Assembly: GCA_013350335.1 (NCBI GenBank)
Contig: CM023535.1
Span: 39,802,069-39,866,068, forward strand
Length of the DNA: 64,000 bases
From: Chimonanthus salicifolius
Taxonomy: Eukaryota; Streptophyta; Magnoliopsida; Laurales; Calycanthaceae
Reading direction: 5' to 3'
The position numbers and the translations under genes were made by a program. The number at the start of each line of letters is the position of its first letter. Within the stretch, counting starts at the first letter, position 1. The notes under the pieces were generated by a model. That model did no database searches. It worked only from the letters and a program-made list of their open reading frames with translations, and had not been told where the DNA came from. Shown here one piece after another: positions 21,907-32,918 of the stretch.

Positions 21907-23598
21907 TGTTAGTGCCCTAGCTTGGCCAAGTCCCAGTTTGTCAATTTCATGACTCGGGTAGAAGCATTTGCCAAGAAGCTTTAATACTCAAGATGATGAA
22001 GGAAGAAAATCATGCTCCACCAAGCGCAAAGCTCAACGTCATGGCAATCTCAAAAACATATATATGACCAAAGCTGACCTTAAATGGAACCCACACCTGT
22101 TAGAGGACTAATCCTAGGCTTAGTTGCATATGTTGGTAATAAATATAACATGCCTAGAGAGACTGCTGAATAGTGAATTGGAAGTGAATTGGGAAACATG
22201 AATTATGTTCACTATTAGCACGACCAGTCTATCTCACCAACCTCTCGGTGTAGTCAGGAAGGACACATCGTGGTTAAAGACTGGTCGGCCAGTTTGACCT
22301 AAGTTCTGGACCTTCAAACTGTCATTCTTGATATTCCTCTGACCGAGAGTTTCGTATGCACTGACCCTTCGGTGATGAACTTGAACGACCTCTCGTGGAC
22401 GACGACTCGTCGTTATAAAACTTATGAGTCCTGGACTGTGAACTCGTAAGGGCTCTCGATAAAACAGACATCTCGGTATATCACAATCGATCGAAAGTAA
22501 TAGGACCAACCCCTCGTCAAACGGTGATAGGTCGTTCTACGTAACAGGTTTCTAAAGTGGAAACTACTGTCAAGCTTGTTTTGCACCAGAACGAGCCTCT
22601 CATATGGACCGACCCATCTGTGCCATAACAGTCGACCCATCGGCGACACCTACATGTCAGCCGGGTAGTAATTATACAGTTGCGGGTGTATTTAATGTGC
22701 AATGGTTGGGTGGTTGAACGATAATAAATATGAACATTGACATATCGGTGCCACCGACCTATTGGTCATGGATAGACTAAATGACCGTTAAAACTTCTCT
22801 ATAAATATGAGTGTTGTGTGATCGTTTGACTATCTTCCTTAAGCTAAAAAGAGTTATACACTCTAAGGAACGCTCAACACTCTTTTGGGAAAGGCCATAA
22901 ACAACAAATCTATTGATTGTGTTTGCAAGTGAGAAAGAGAGGAGGAGAGAAAGATCATAAACAACCAATCTTCGGATTGAGTTTGCAAGTGAGACAGCTA
23001 TAATCTAGGAAAACTTTGGTCAAACCAAGTTTCCTTGTCATCCTGAGCTTGTGATTGCTATACGATGGCTGCAAGAAGGAGTGTTAAATTGCATTGGGTG
23101 AGATTTTCAAGAAGCACACATCAACAGGAAAGAGCTTTAAGGCAATTGCTTCTTGGTTTTAATTTTTTTTTTAAAACTTGTTACCTGAAAGTGGATTAAG
23201 GGGGATTTACTTCGGAACCACTATAAAAAACTCTAGAGCGTCGTCTCTGACACAGTGGTGGGTGGAATTCCCAGTCAATTGAGTGAGGTAAAATTCCTAA
23301 TCTAATTGTGAGGGTGTAACTCCTCAAGGTTGGGAGAGTCCTAACAATGGATGTAGGTTAGCGAATCGAAGCACTATACATCTTGTGTCCTTGTGTTTGT
23401 GGTGTTAGAGTTATTTTCTTGTGTTGATTGTTTAATTACACTTACTAACACACACACACACTCTTGATTGTTGTATCCGCTGCATTTAACTAATCAAACA
23501 AGTAAATTCAAGAAGGACCAACGAAATTAGATTGAGCTATTCACCCCCCCTCTTGGGTCAATCGTATTGTCCTAGCACCCTTGTAAAGGGAACTTTCA
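21907..23598 (+). mobile_element. 3' LTR of the Sirevirus-like element
   Basis: It starts TGTTAGTGCCC and ends GGGAACTTTCA, 1.69 kb long, and is collinear with the 5' LTR. It retains the TATA box near 22801 and the CACCCCCCCTCTTGGGTCAATCG block near its end. Many substitutions relative to the 5' LTR point to an old insertion. Confidence 0.92.
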
Positions 23599-23603
23599 AG
23601 TTC

Positions 23604-24050
23604 GATATACCCATAGCGCATCAGTGTGTCTGGAAGACCAGTCTTTTCTGCTACTGTCTTCTAAAGAATGTGTTTAATCTCTCTATTTGAAATTTCCACT
23701 TGACCACTAGTTTACGGGTGATGAATAGCAACTTTATGTAACACCCCATATGATTTCAACAGTTTTTTTGAATGGGTGTTTACAAAAGGGTTTATCCTCG
23801 TCACTTATGATGATACGTGGAATTCCAAATCTAGAGAAGATATTTTCTTTGGTTAAATGGATGACAATCTTGTGATACTTGGTTTTGTATGCCATCGCTT
23901 CGACCCACTTGCTAACATAGTCGACTCATACGAGGATATAAAGATGACCAAAAGAATTAGGAAATGGCCCCATGAAATCGATGTCCCAAACATCAAAAAG
24001 TTCGACTAGTAAGATTGGGTTTAGTGGCATCATATTTATGTGAGTCAGAC
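23604..24050 (-). pseudogene. Athila-like integrase, core
   Basis: The minus strand encodes a degraded catalytic core in the usual order: [24 protein letters not shown], a GIPRIIISD segment, then SSGNFK-like and NREIK motifs that correspond to the segment carrying the third acidic residue. Stops and frameshifts interrupt it. The frame is separated from its zinc-binding domain (25103 onward) by the solo LTR at 24051-25102, and from its C-terminus by the Sirevirus-like element. Confidence 0.85.
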
Positions 24051-25102
24051 TGTAACACCCCGCCCAATTCACTCTAATGTAGGTTTCCTACCTTTATTGT
24101 AACCACACTCCTATTTACTGTTTTAAGTTGATTTTGATAAGTTTTGGTGAATGTAAAATTATATTTCTAAATGCAATGTTTGCATAGACATCTCATGCAT
24201 CGCATGGGATAATGGTGTTGTAACCGGAGGCCACACTCCGTTGGGGCGTCTGAAAGACCACTGTGGGGTACCCTGATGATGAGAATCCCATCAGGAGGAA
24301 TCCGGAGGCCACACTCCGTCGGGGCATCCGAAAGACCACTGTGGGTTACCTTGACGATGAGAATCCCGTCAAGTGATGTCTACGTTGAATGGTGATGGGT
24401 GGGACTCATTACATGTTCATTTCATGCGTAGCATATTTTTATGGAATTTTGTCACACTTGTATTATTATTATACTATTTGCATGTTTTTGACTAACCATG
24501 TGGTAGCCCTATTCGGAAACACTACTGGGCGCGTTGATCTAACGCCCTATCTATATCCTTAGTGGATGACGCAGGAAAGTCAAAGATTGAGGATCGAGAA
24601 GGGGACCAAGCAAGGAAACTTGGGCGGTTTGAATGATTTGGAATGAACTTTGAATGGACTATTTATGGACTTGTTATTTGATTTATTCGGACAATGTAAT
24701 TTGGTAATTAGATGTGTTGGCATGTAATAAGTAATTAGGTAGATGCTATGGTTTGCTTTATTTTGGATGGTTTGGAATGAATGGTAGACTAAGGTTATTT
24801 GGTAATTTTGGAAAATAAATCTTGTACTTTGCTATCTTAAGTTATAAATGGATTAGTCTTAGGATCTATTATAACCTCAGTTGGTTTAAGACTAAGTTAA
24901 TTCGGCAAGTTGTATTTGTACCATGTGCGGATCAGTTTTATGAACATAGTTCATATGCACATGGGCTTGGCCAGTTAAGGGTCGGATTTAGAGATCCGAA
25001 CTTAACTCGCGTCGTGACACTCCGCCCCGATCACATGATTATTATATTTTTTTTTTAAAAAATAAACTCTGAATATTAGAGTGAATTGGGTGGGGTGTTA
25101 CA
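24051..25102 (+). mobile_element. Short solo LTR with 28-bp terminal inverted repeats, target duplication CAGAC
   Basis: The element is 1052 bp with TG...CA ends and CAGAC at 24046-24050 and 25103-25107. The downstream portion has the family's usual order: CCGGAGGCCACACTCCG blocks, TACTGGGCGCG...CGCCC near 24525, and GGCCAGTTAAGGG...CGTCGTGACAC near 24970. The first 28 bases (24051-24078) are an inverted copy of the last 28 (25075-25102) with one mismatch, then change abruptly to GTAGGTTTCCTACC. Other LTRs of the family do not have matching ends of this length, so the normal 5' part was replaced by an inverted 3' end before insertion. It interrupts the Athila-like integrase. Confidence 0.88.
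24223..24373. repeat. Two tandem units with CGGAG...CTCCG and covarying CCTGATG/CTTGACG hairpins
   Basis: Each unit of about 76 bases has CCGGAGGCCACACTCCG, CGTCTGAAAGACCACTGTGGG and a hairpin. Unit 1 has arms CCTGATG (24272-24278) and CATCAGG (24289-24295). Unit 2 has arms CTTGACG (24350-24356) and CGTCAAG (24367-24373). The two arm changes are compensated on the opposite arm. Confidence 0.9.
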
Positions 25103-25530
25103 CAGACTACCTAATCTTTGGCATATTTCGCATGTGACACAATAGGTATGTGAATCTTTGAACATGGAGGGCCAATAAAATCTACAATGCAAAATATTTG
25201 CAGTGTTCTTTCTAGCACTGAAATGCCCTCCACAAACGTGATCATGATAATAAATAATGACACTGCGTTGTTCTTCTTCTGGAACACAACGACGGATGAC
25301 TTGGTCCGCACAATGTGTAAACAAATATGGGTCATCCCAGATGAATGTTTGGACCTCTCTCAAAATTTTTGACGTATCTTTCATAGTCCAATGTGGAGGC
25401 ATTTTACTAGTGACAAGATAGTTCACAATGTCTGCAAACCATGATACTTGGGACATTGAAATGAGTTGCTCATCAAGGAAGGACTCAGTAATAGGAGGAG
25501 TGTCATCACTGAATTCAGTTACCAGCTAGA
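25103..25530 (-). pseudogene. Athila-like integrase, N-terminal zinc-binding domain
   Basis: Reading on the minus strand, the frame from 25456 holds PWFADIVNYL-like and MPPHWTMKDTSK motifs, then YYHDHVCGGHFSARKNTA and CVTCEICQRLG. These are the two histidines and two cysteines of the retroviral-type HHCC domain. The frame runs into the solo LTR after QRLGSL. The segment is intact for more than 110 residues, longer than most other frames of this element. Confidence 0.88.
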
Positions 25531-26060
25531 CCAGTGATCTGCTACCACATTTTCGGAACTTTTTTTGTCTCGGATTTCTATGTCAAATACTTGTAGCAAG
25601 AGTATCCATCTGACCAAGCGTGACTTAACATCTTTCTTGGAAAGAAGATAATTAGGTGTTGCATGGTCAGAGTAGACAACGATTTTTTAACCTACAAGGT
25701 AAGCACGAAATTTGTCTAGTGCAAAGACTACAACCAGCAATTCCTTTTCCGTAGTTGAATAATGGAGTTGTGCATCGTTTAAGGTTTTACTGGCGTAGAA
25801 GATAACATGGGGTAATTTGTTCACTTTTGTCTTAACACGGCTCATACTGCATAGTCAGAGGCATCGCACATGATTTTGAAGGTACAAACCAATCAGGTGG
25901 CTGTATGACTGGAGTGGAGGTCAAAGCGGTTTTCAATATTCAGAAGGCAGTGACGCACTTCTCATCAAAATTGAATACAACGTCCTTGGCAGGAGTCTAC
26001 AGAGATGTCTGGATATTTCGCTGAAATTTTTAATAAATCTTCTGTAAAATCCAGCATGAC
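25531..26060 (-). pseudogene. Athila-like RNase H
   Basis: The minus strand encodes fragments in order: [55 protein letters not shown], and [20 protein letters not shown]. The catalytic acidic positions of E(KELL) and D(YSDH) are visible. Stops near 25690 and 25855 and at least one frameshift break it. It directly follows reverse transcriptase, as expected. Confidence 0.82.
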
Positions 26061-26840
26061 CTAGGAAAGACCTGATCTTTTTCACAGTTTAAGGTTTAGG
26101 AAAACTAGAGATCAAGTTGACCTTAGCTTTAGCAACTTTGACTCCCTTTTCAGACATGATGTGCCCTAGGACTATTTCCTGTTTTACCAAGAAATGGCAT
26201 TTTTCCCAATTTAATACTAGGTTCTTTTCTTTGTATCTAACTAGGACAAGAGTCAGATGGTGCAGGCATTGATTAAAGGTAGACCCGAAAACGGAGAAGT
26301 CATCCATGAAAACTTCCATGAAATGTTCGACTATGTCAGAAAAGATGCTGATCATGCACCGCTGAAAGGTGGCAGGTGCAGTGCACAACCCAAAAGGCAT
26401 ACGACGATAGGCAAATGTACCAAATGGAAATGTGAATGTGGTCTTCTCCTGATCCTCAGGAGCGACATAGATTTTGTTATAGAGAAAACAATAGCACGCA
26501 TGACCGCTAAATGCTCAAGCATTCGATCAATGAATGGGAGTGGAAAATGATTCTTTCTGGTAGCAGTGTTCAGTTTACGGTAGTCAATACAAACTCTCCA
26601 ACCCGTTTGACCACATGTTGGCACCAATTCATTATCCTCATTCTTGACTACCGTCACACCAGACCTTCTAGGTACAAACTTGTATCGGACTCACCCATAC
26701 ATTGTCAGAGATCAAGTAGCTGATACCCACCTTGAGAAGTTTTAAAATTTCCGCTCTTACCACTTCTTTCATTGTCGGATTTAGTCGTCTCTGTGGTTCT
26801 CTAGATGTCTTGGAATTCTCTTCCAAGTGAATTTTATGCA
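26061..26840 (-). pseudogene. Athila-like reverse transcriptase
   Basis: The minus strand carries EILKLLKVGISYLISDN (near 26750), then WVSPIQVC, a frameshift near 26670, and TVVKNEDNELVPTCGQTGWR with CIDYRKLNTATRKNHFPLP. A second shift precedes MPFGLCTAPATFQRCM and the catalytic FMDDFSVFG motif (near 26290). VLGHIMSEKG and a FLGHAGFYRRFIKNFS-like connection to RNase H follow. Motif order and spacing are normal, but frameshifts prevent function. Confidence 0.9.
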
Positions 26841-27978
26841 TGACCATAGAGTGGCTAATTCCTTTGAGATCAGTAATGGACCATCCTACAACTTTTTAAT
26901 GGTCTCTCAAAACAGCGAGGAGTTTATACTCCTGCTCAAATGTTAAATCAGAAGCTACTGGTATGGTATCGGATGGTCCCAGATAAAAATATTTCAAAGT
27001 TTCAGGCAATGGTTTAAGTTGAAGTTTTGGTGGCTTCTCGACCGAAGGGATCGGTACAGATTGACTGATAGGGAGAGGTTATAATTTCCTTACTCTATAA
27101 ACATATGGAACTTCATTTACTAGAGTGTTCACCTCTTGCTCACCATTTTCATTGAAATTTGTACCTAAAGCGGACAAAGATTTCTCAAATGGGTTGTCAA
27201 AAATAAAATGAAGAAAATATTCTTCAACAGAACTCTGAATAGGGTTAACCTCGTACAGGTCATCTGTACATGGAGGTTGCTTACATAGGTTAAAAACATT
27301 GAGTTCTATTGTCGAATTTTCAGATGACAATCTAAGCATATCATTTTGGCAATTGATAACAGCATTAACGGTTGCCAAAAATGGTCGTCCAATAATAATA
27401 GGGATGTTCCCACTCTCGTTCAGCATAGGTTGGGTATCCAGCACAATGAAATCTACTGGGAAGTATAATTTGTCAATTTTCACAAGAACGTCCTTTATCA
27501 CACCTCTTGGAATTTTTACAAAGCGATTAGCTAACTGAAGTGTGATAGGGAGGGGTTTTAATGTTCCTAACCCTAACTGCTCATAGACAAAGTATGGAAG
27601 TAGACTGACACTGGCTCCAAGATCTAATAAGGTCCTGTCAATTGTATATGTACCAATGGTGCATGAAATGGTTGGGCACCCAGGGTCCTTATATTTGATC
27701 GAAAATGGTTGTTGGAGGAGTGCATTAGTGTTCTCTACTAAAAATGCCTTTCTGAGGACATGTGTTTTTCTTTTCACAGTATAGAGGTCTTTCAGAAATT
27801 TTGCATAGGAAGGCAACTGATTTATAGCATCAAGTAGAGGTATGTTGATACTAACGTGTCTAAATACCTCTAATATGTCACCATAGGGTACTTTTTTTTT
27901 AGGATTAGCTAACCTCTCAGGGTATGGAGCTTTAGGCACAAAAATATTTTTTGCAGGATTTTCTGGTGTAGTTTGAAC
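26841..27978 (-). pseudogene. Athila-like protease region
   Basis: A 286-residue minus-strand frame (27939-27079) begins PKAPYPERLANPKKK and contains FLKDLYTVKRK, CTIGTYTIDRTLLDLGASVSLLP with the aspartic protease DxGAS site, and IIIGRPFLATVNAVIN as the flap and closing region. It is the longest intact stretch of the Athila-like element. Just downstream, to 26841, the linker to reverse transcriptase is degraded (it holds LPETLKYFYLGPSD-like and HSMVMHKIHLEE-like pieces). The frame is out of register with gag and reverse transcriptase, so a fusion protein is no longer possible. Confidence 0.9.
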
Positions 27979-29484
27979 CGGTGGAGGACTAGGTGGGTCC
28001 TTGGAATACTTTGGTTGATCAATTTGATCATCTGATTATCCAGGCATTTCCACTCTATTGTCTACCTGTCTCCTTGATCTTAAGGTAGTAATCGATTTAG
28101 CATTCTCTTTACTGGAGGATGAAACCTCATACTGTCCCTTCGAATTTGGGATAAGTTCATTAAGGGATTTGCCTTTCTCCTTAACTCCTATCACAGTGGC
28201 TAACTGCCCAAGCTATGTTTCAAATTTTTTTATAGCCTGCTGTGTGGATTGCATGAACTGCTGCAACGTATCTTCAAGAGATGGCTTATGTTGAGATGGA
28301 TTGGATTGATTTGACTGATTCTGATGGGGTGGCTAGGGTGGCTGGGCTTAATATTGAGGGGTTCCTTGACTTTCAGAAGGTTGATCTTGATGCCATGAGA
28401 AATTGGGATGATTTCGCCAATTAGGATTGTATGTGGCAGAGAAGGGGTTTCCTTGCTGTCTTCCAAAATTGTTGAGTGCATTAACCTGTTTGGTTGAGCA
28501 CTCATCCATTGATTCAAGGGAAGGACAACTTTGGGCAGTGTGTCCAAGGTTAGCACTCATTACACAAATCTCATTTAGTCCTAATGGTTGATTCATCTCC
28601 TGAGACATCACTAATGAGTCAACTTTTTTCGTTAGATTTACGATTGCAAGCTTAACGTCAAAGTCACTACTAATTTCGTACAAATGTCCTCTCTTTGAAG
28701 TTTGTTGTAAATTCTCTTTCTTGGAGAAATCCCATCAATGGGAATTCTCCGCCAGTATTTCTAGGAATGTCTATCCATTGTTCTCAGTTAGTTTCAAAAA
28801 GTCCCCATTTTTCATAGACTCGACCATTTGATGGGTTGGTGTTGTTAAACCATCATAGAAAAATTGGACAAGTCTCCACGTTTCAAAGCCATGGTGGGGG
28901 CATTTTGCTAATATATGTTTGAATCTTTCACATGCTTCACAAAATTGTTCACTCTCCTTCTGATTGAAGTTTATTATTTCTTTCTTGAGGGCGTTTGTTT
29001 TTTATACTAGGAAAAACTTATACAAAAATTTATTAACTAGCTGATCCAAAGTGGTGATGGTATTCGCAGGTAAAGAATTTAACCAAGATTTCACTTTTTC
29101 TTTGAGAGAGCAAGGGAATAATCGAAGTCGAATAGATTCATCAGTGATTCCTTGAAGTTTGATGGCGGTGCAAATCTTTAAGAATTCTTTGACATGGATA
29201 TGGATCCTCATGATCAAGTCCATGAAATGCGGGTAAAATAACAGGTATGGTTTGAATTCAAAGGCTGCATTAGTTGCTGAGACCAGTATGCCTGATGGTG
29301 TATTGGTTGTGACTGGCGAAAAATAGTCTTGGAGGGTTTTCTCTTCGACTCTTTCTTCGGCCATGATGGGTGATGGTGGTGGTGATGAAGAAGTTGATGG
29401 TGTTAAGAGTGGTGATGAAGGTAAACTGTCTATGTCTATGATTGAGCTTGACTGAGCTACGGACGAAACGATTGGTGTGCTCAT
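27979..29484 (-). pseudogene. Athila-like gag
   Basis: The minus-strand start MSTPIVSSVAQSSS at 29484 leads to a serine/proline-rich N-terminus and the capsid-like region (AFEFKPYL, HVKEFLKICTAIKLQGI, IRLRLFPCSLKEKVKSWLNS, LVNKFLYKFF). After a stop near 29002 it continues NQKESEQFCEACERF, CPHHGFETW and QFFYDGL. A further frame (28683-28348) holds a zinc-knuckle relic (C-V-M-S-A-N-L-GHTAQSCPS, one cysteine lost) and TYNPNWRNHPNFSW. The remaining 28230-27979 segment encodes a glutamine-rich linker. Several stops and shifts are present. Confidence 0.88.
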
Positions 29485-30298
29485 GGGAAGTGTACTCTAA
29501 CCAAACGATTGGTGGAGTCACGTGACCAGTTAAGCATACACAGACACGATCACACACGCTCAAACAAAAATACACAAGAAATGTCTAAATCTAGATTTGA
29601 ATTGCACTATGTAATCGAATTTTTATTTTTGCTAATAGGACCCTAAATATTGCTTTTAGACTTGCTCCTATTTTCCTTTCCAAACAATCTATGTCTCCAA
29701 TGAGAGTTCAACCAGAGTCATGGCCAGGTAAGTGGAGGAGCACTTTGCAATCTGTTTATATTCCACTTATCCTTAGGTTGGTTACACCTTGGTGACAGAA
29801 CTAATCCCAGACACCATATTGAAGATGAACTAGTCATTGGTTTCAAAAATTGATTTGAATTGAATAGGTTCCTAATGAGCATGAAACCCTAAAAATCTAG
29901 CATAATGGTTCCTCAATTGATTTTATTAGGAGATGCATGAACAAATTTTACTATCTTATTTTTCTAGATATTGTGAATGCAGTTCCAAATTAACAAGACA
30001 ACATGAATGCAATAATGAGAACAATTATCAAACAATCTACTTTAAAATGCATTGACCAACACCCAAAATGCATGGGCATGTTATTAATGCAAGCAATAGC
30101 TTATTAAAATAACAGAAATGAAAGAAACACGGGAAAAAAAATTCTATATGAATGCATGAGATCTAGAATTAAAAAAAGAAAAAGAAATTAGAACTCACCT
30201 CAACCAAGCGTTTATTTTCCAAGAAAATTTTAGAGCGTGCGATTAAAATTTTTCCTGCAAATCAAAACACCCAAAATTTTGGTGAAGGCTCTGAAAAA
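29485..30298 (-). other. 5' leader of the Athila-like element, gag-proximal part
   Basis: This is noncoding, AT-rich sequence upstream (minus strand) of gag. The stretch near 29915-29985 (TTTTATTAGGAGATGCATGAAC ... TAGATATTGTGAATGCA) is nearly repeated at 63095-63150, which identifies it as the leader shared by two elements. It is interrupted at 30299 by an LTR with AAAAA duplication and resumes at 49881. Confidence 0.75.
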
Positions 30299-30719
30299 TG
30301 TAACACTTTGGAATTCCATTTTATCAATATTTCAGAATTTGCCATTTTAATTGTGAATTAACAGATATGAACCTTAGATGAGCAAGGTGTTGGGTCAATG
30401 GCCCAATTAGGACCCAACGGTTATGGTATAAGGTTCAATTTAAAGTAAATGGGTAAGGCGCATTTAATTGAGTCAATGTTGCTATTTGGGTCAAAATGCC
30501 CAATTGGGGCCCAATGGGTCGTGGTTGACTTGGTTGACCACCAAGTGAGTTCAAGCCTAATTAAATGGGGCTGAATTAAAATGGGAATGCAATCAAGTGA
30601 GTGAGTTGATCTTAAAGTGATGAGTTAAGTGAGTTGAGTTGATTTGAATTAAATTATATGAGTTAGGTGAGTTGGAATGAGAGTTACATCTCATGGATGA
30701 AACCCCCACTTGAATCATT

Positions 30720-31254
30720 AATGGAGGTGGATGGTTACACATTTCAAATTCAAACAAAGGCACATGTTGGAGCCTTGGAGTTTCACCTCATGGATGAAAC
30801 TCCCACATAGAGAGATAATGGAGGTGGACGGTTACACATTTCAAATTAAAACAAAGGCACACGTTGGAGCCTTGGAGTTTCATCTCATGGATGAAACTCC
30901 CACATGGAGAGATAATGGAGGTGGACGGTTACACATTTCAAATTCAAACAAAGGCACACGTTGGAGCCTTGGAGTTTCACCTCATGGATGAAACTCCCAG
31001 ATGGAGAGATAATGGAGGTGGACGGTTACACTTTTCAAATTCAAACAAAGGCACACGTTGGAGCCTTGGAGTTTCATCTCATGGATGAAACTCCCACATG
31101 GAGAGATAATGGAGGTGGACGGTTACACATTTCAAATTTAATCAAAGGCACACGTTGGAGCCTTGGAGTTTCACCTCATGGATGAAACTCCCACATGGAG
31201 AGCTAATGGAGGTGGACGGTTACACATTTCAAATTCAAACAAAGGCACACATTG
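30720..31254 (+). repeat. 97-bp tandem array, about 5.5 copies
   Basis: Units of exactly 97 bases repeat AATGGAGGTGGACGG, CACATTTCAAATTCAAACAA and GGCACACGTTGGAGCC, and each holds an inverted repeat GAGTTTCATC-TCATG-GATGAAACTC. Identity between units is very high, so the expansion is recent or homogenised. Because 97 is not a multiple of three, overlapping frames seem open here. They are not genes. Confidence 0.95.
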
Positions 31255-32143
31255 GAACATTAAGGAGAGAGGTTAAGGAAAATGGGAGTTACATCAAGGG
31301 CTTTACCTGTAACACCTTGGATTTTTAGATTGTTTAAATATATGAAAATTTCCCTTTTAAATATGTGAATTATTAAATAAATGTGCATGGCCGAAGTTTA
31401 GATTTTAAATCTATGTTTATGCGCATGGAAGATATTGTAACGCCCGCCTTTTTTTCACCGAAATCAGAGTCTATTTTTCTTTTTTTTAATGAAGAGTGAC
31501 AAAGGGCGCGGACGTCACGACGCGAGTTAAGTCCGAGCTTCTAAAGCCCGACCCTTAACTGGCCAACCCTACGTGTGCATGGAACTAAGTCCACGAAGAA
31601 CGGTTCACATGTAGAAGTAAGCTTGCGGAAATTAAACATTAAAGCGGGGGTTATAATAGAATCTATCCTACCAGTTTTAGATAGAAGGGAAGATACATCA
31701 TTAAATTACTAAAATATCTCATAATCATAATGTCCAAATATGAAGTCCAAACCATAGCAAGAAATCTAAAATTATTACATGCCGACAAGCTAAGCTACTT
31801 AAATTACAATTTTCCAAAATAAAACTTAAATAAACTAAGTAGCCGCTTTTCCAAGCTCCTATGCTTGGTTCCCGCCGCGTCCACTATTTCCGCCATCCCC
31901 TGCATCATCAGCTAGGGTAGAAGTAGGGCGTTAGACAACGCGCCCAGTAGGACTTCGAGTAGGGCTAGCACATGGATTAGTGATAACAAGCATACAGATA
32001 ACAATATAATAAAATCCATAAAAACAAATGCCATGCCATGGGTGCCTATGTCATGTGTCTCACCCATCATCCATATCATCATAAAATGTCATAACCCCCT
32101 TGACGGCAAAGCCTCGTCAAGGTGTCCCCATGTTTGCTTCTCA

Positions 32144-32302
32144 GTCGCCCCGACGGAGCATGGACTCCGGTTATAGCGCATCAGGTTATCCCCATGTTTG
32201 TTTCTCGGTCGCCCCGACGGAGCATGGACTCCGGTTATAGCGCATCAGGCTATCCCCATGTTTGTTTCTCGGTCGCCCCGACGGAGCATGGACTCCGGTT
32301 CC
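32144..32302 (-). repeat. 64-bp tandem array, about 2.5 copies
   Basis: GTCGCCCCGACGGAGCATGG starts at 32144, 32208 and 32272. Each unit includes GGACTCCGG and CATCAGG...CCCATG. A CTTGACG-GCAAAGCCT-CGTCAAG hairpin lies just to the left, at about 32099. Confidence 0.9.
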
Positions 32303-32918
32303 TTTATTTTTCCGCCCATGCCATGCATGAGATGTAAGTGCATTATGCTATGTAGTATATATATAATTCATATCCTTAATATAAAATCCATAGCATTGGA
32401 ATATAATCCATAGCCTTAAAAAATATTATCCATAGCATTAAAGTATAATCCATAGCATTTAAAACCCATCTTAAAATAAATCATATAATTACCGACATAA
32501 AACGAGGAAACCATCACATACACATAATCCACAGCTTACAAAAAGGTAGGAATCCTACCGAATACCGCTTAGCATCCCTTTACGTTTCCGTTCGATAATC
32601 CGGTCGCCGATCGCGTACCGTTTGCGATGTCCCGATACCTTATTATACATTTACCAAATTAGTCCATATTTTATCCATGATTAAGTCCCTAACTGATCAC
32701 AAACTTAGATCCCTTAATGATCCCTAATCCATGTTACAAGATTATTAAAATCAGCCCTTAACTTAGCCTCATTTCCATTGATTTAAACACATGAACAATT
32801 CCAAATTGTAGCCCATTAAACATTCTAATTTTGTGAGCCTAAAATGTAGCAACCTAATCTTTATTTAATCACTCATAAGGTCATCTTAATGCACCCAAGT
32901 CCATGTCCAACCTACATG

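Larger units (their letters stand above)
16100..23598 (+). mobile_element. Sirevirus-like Ty1/copia element lacking pol, target duplication AGTTC
   Basis: Two LTRs in the same orientation (16100-17804 and 21907-23598) enclose 4.1 kb. Five-base duplications AGTTC flank it at 16095-16099 and 23599-23603. The order inside is tRNA-Met primer site, gag with two zinc knuckles and a coiled coil, a short unrelated-looking open frame, a long noncoding region with repeated GGGGGAG tracts, and the polypurine tract. Protease, integrase, reverse transcriptase and RNase H of copia type are all missing, so it could only have moved with enzymes supplied by another copy. The GGGGGAG tracts, the palindromic CCGACxxxTCGGT motifs in the LTRs and the gag architecture point to the Sirevirus branch. 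Confidence 0.88.

Noticed and set aside
23737..23760. TGTAACACCCCAT looks like another LTR start
   Set aside because: It lies within the Athila-like integrase frame (minus strand), has no LTR landmarks after it and no matching target duplication.
30731..31185. Three overlapping open frames encoding the same repeated peptide
   Set aside because: They are frame artefacts of the 97-bp tandem array, offset by one unit each.
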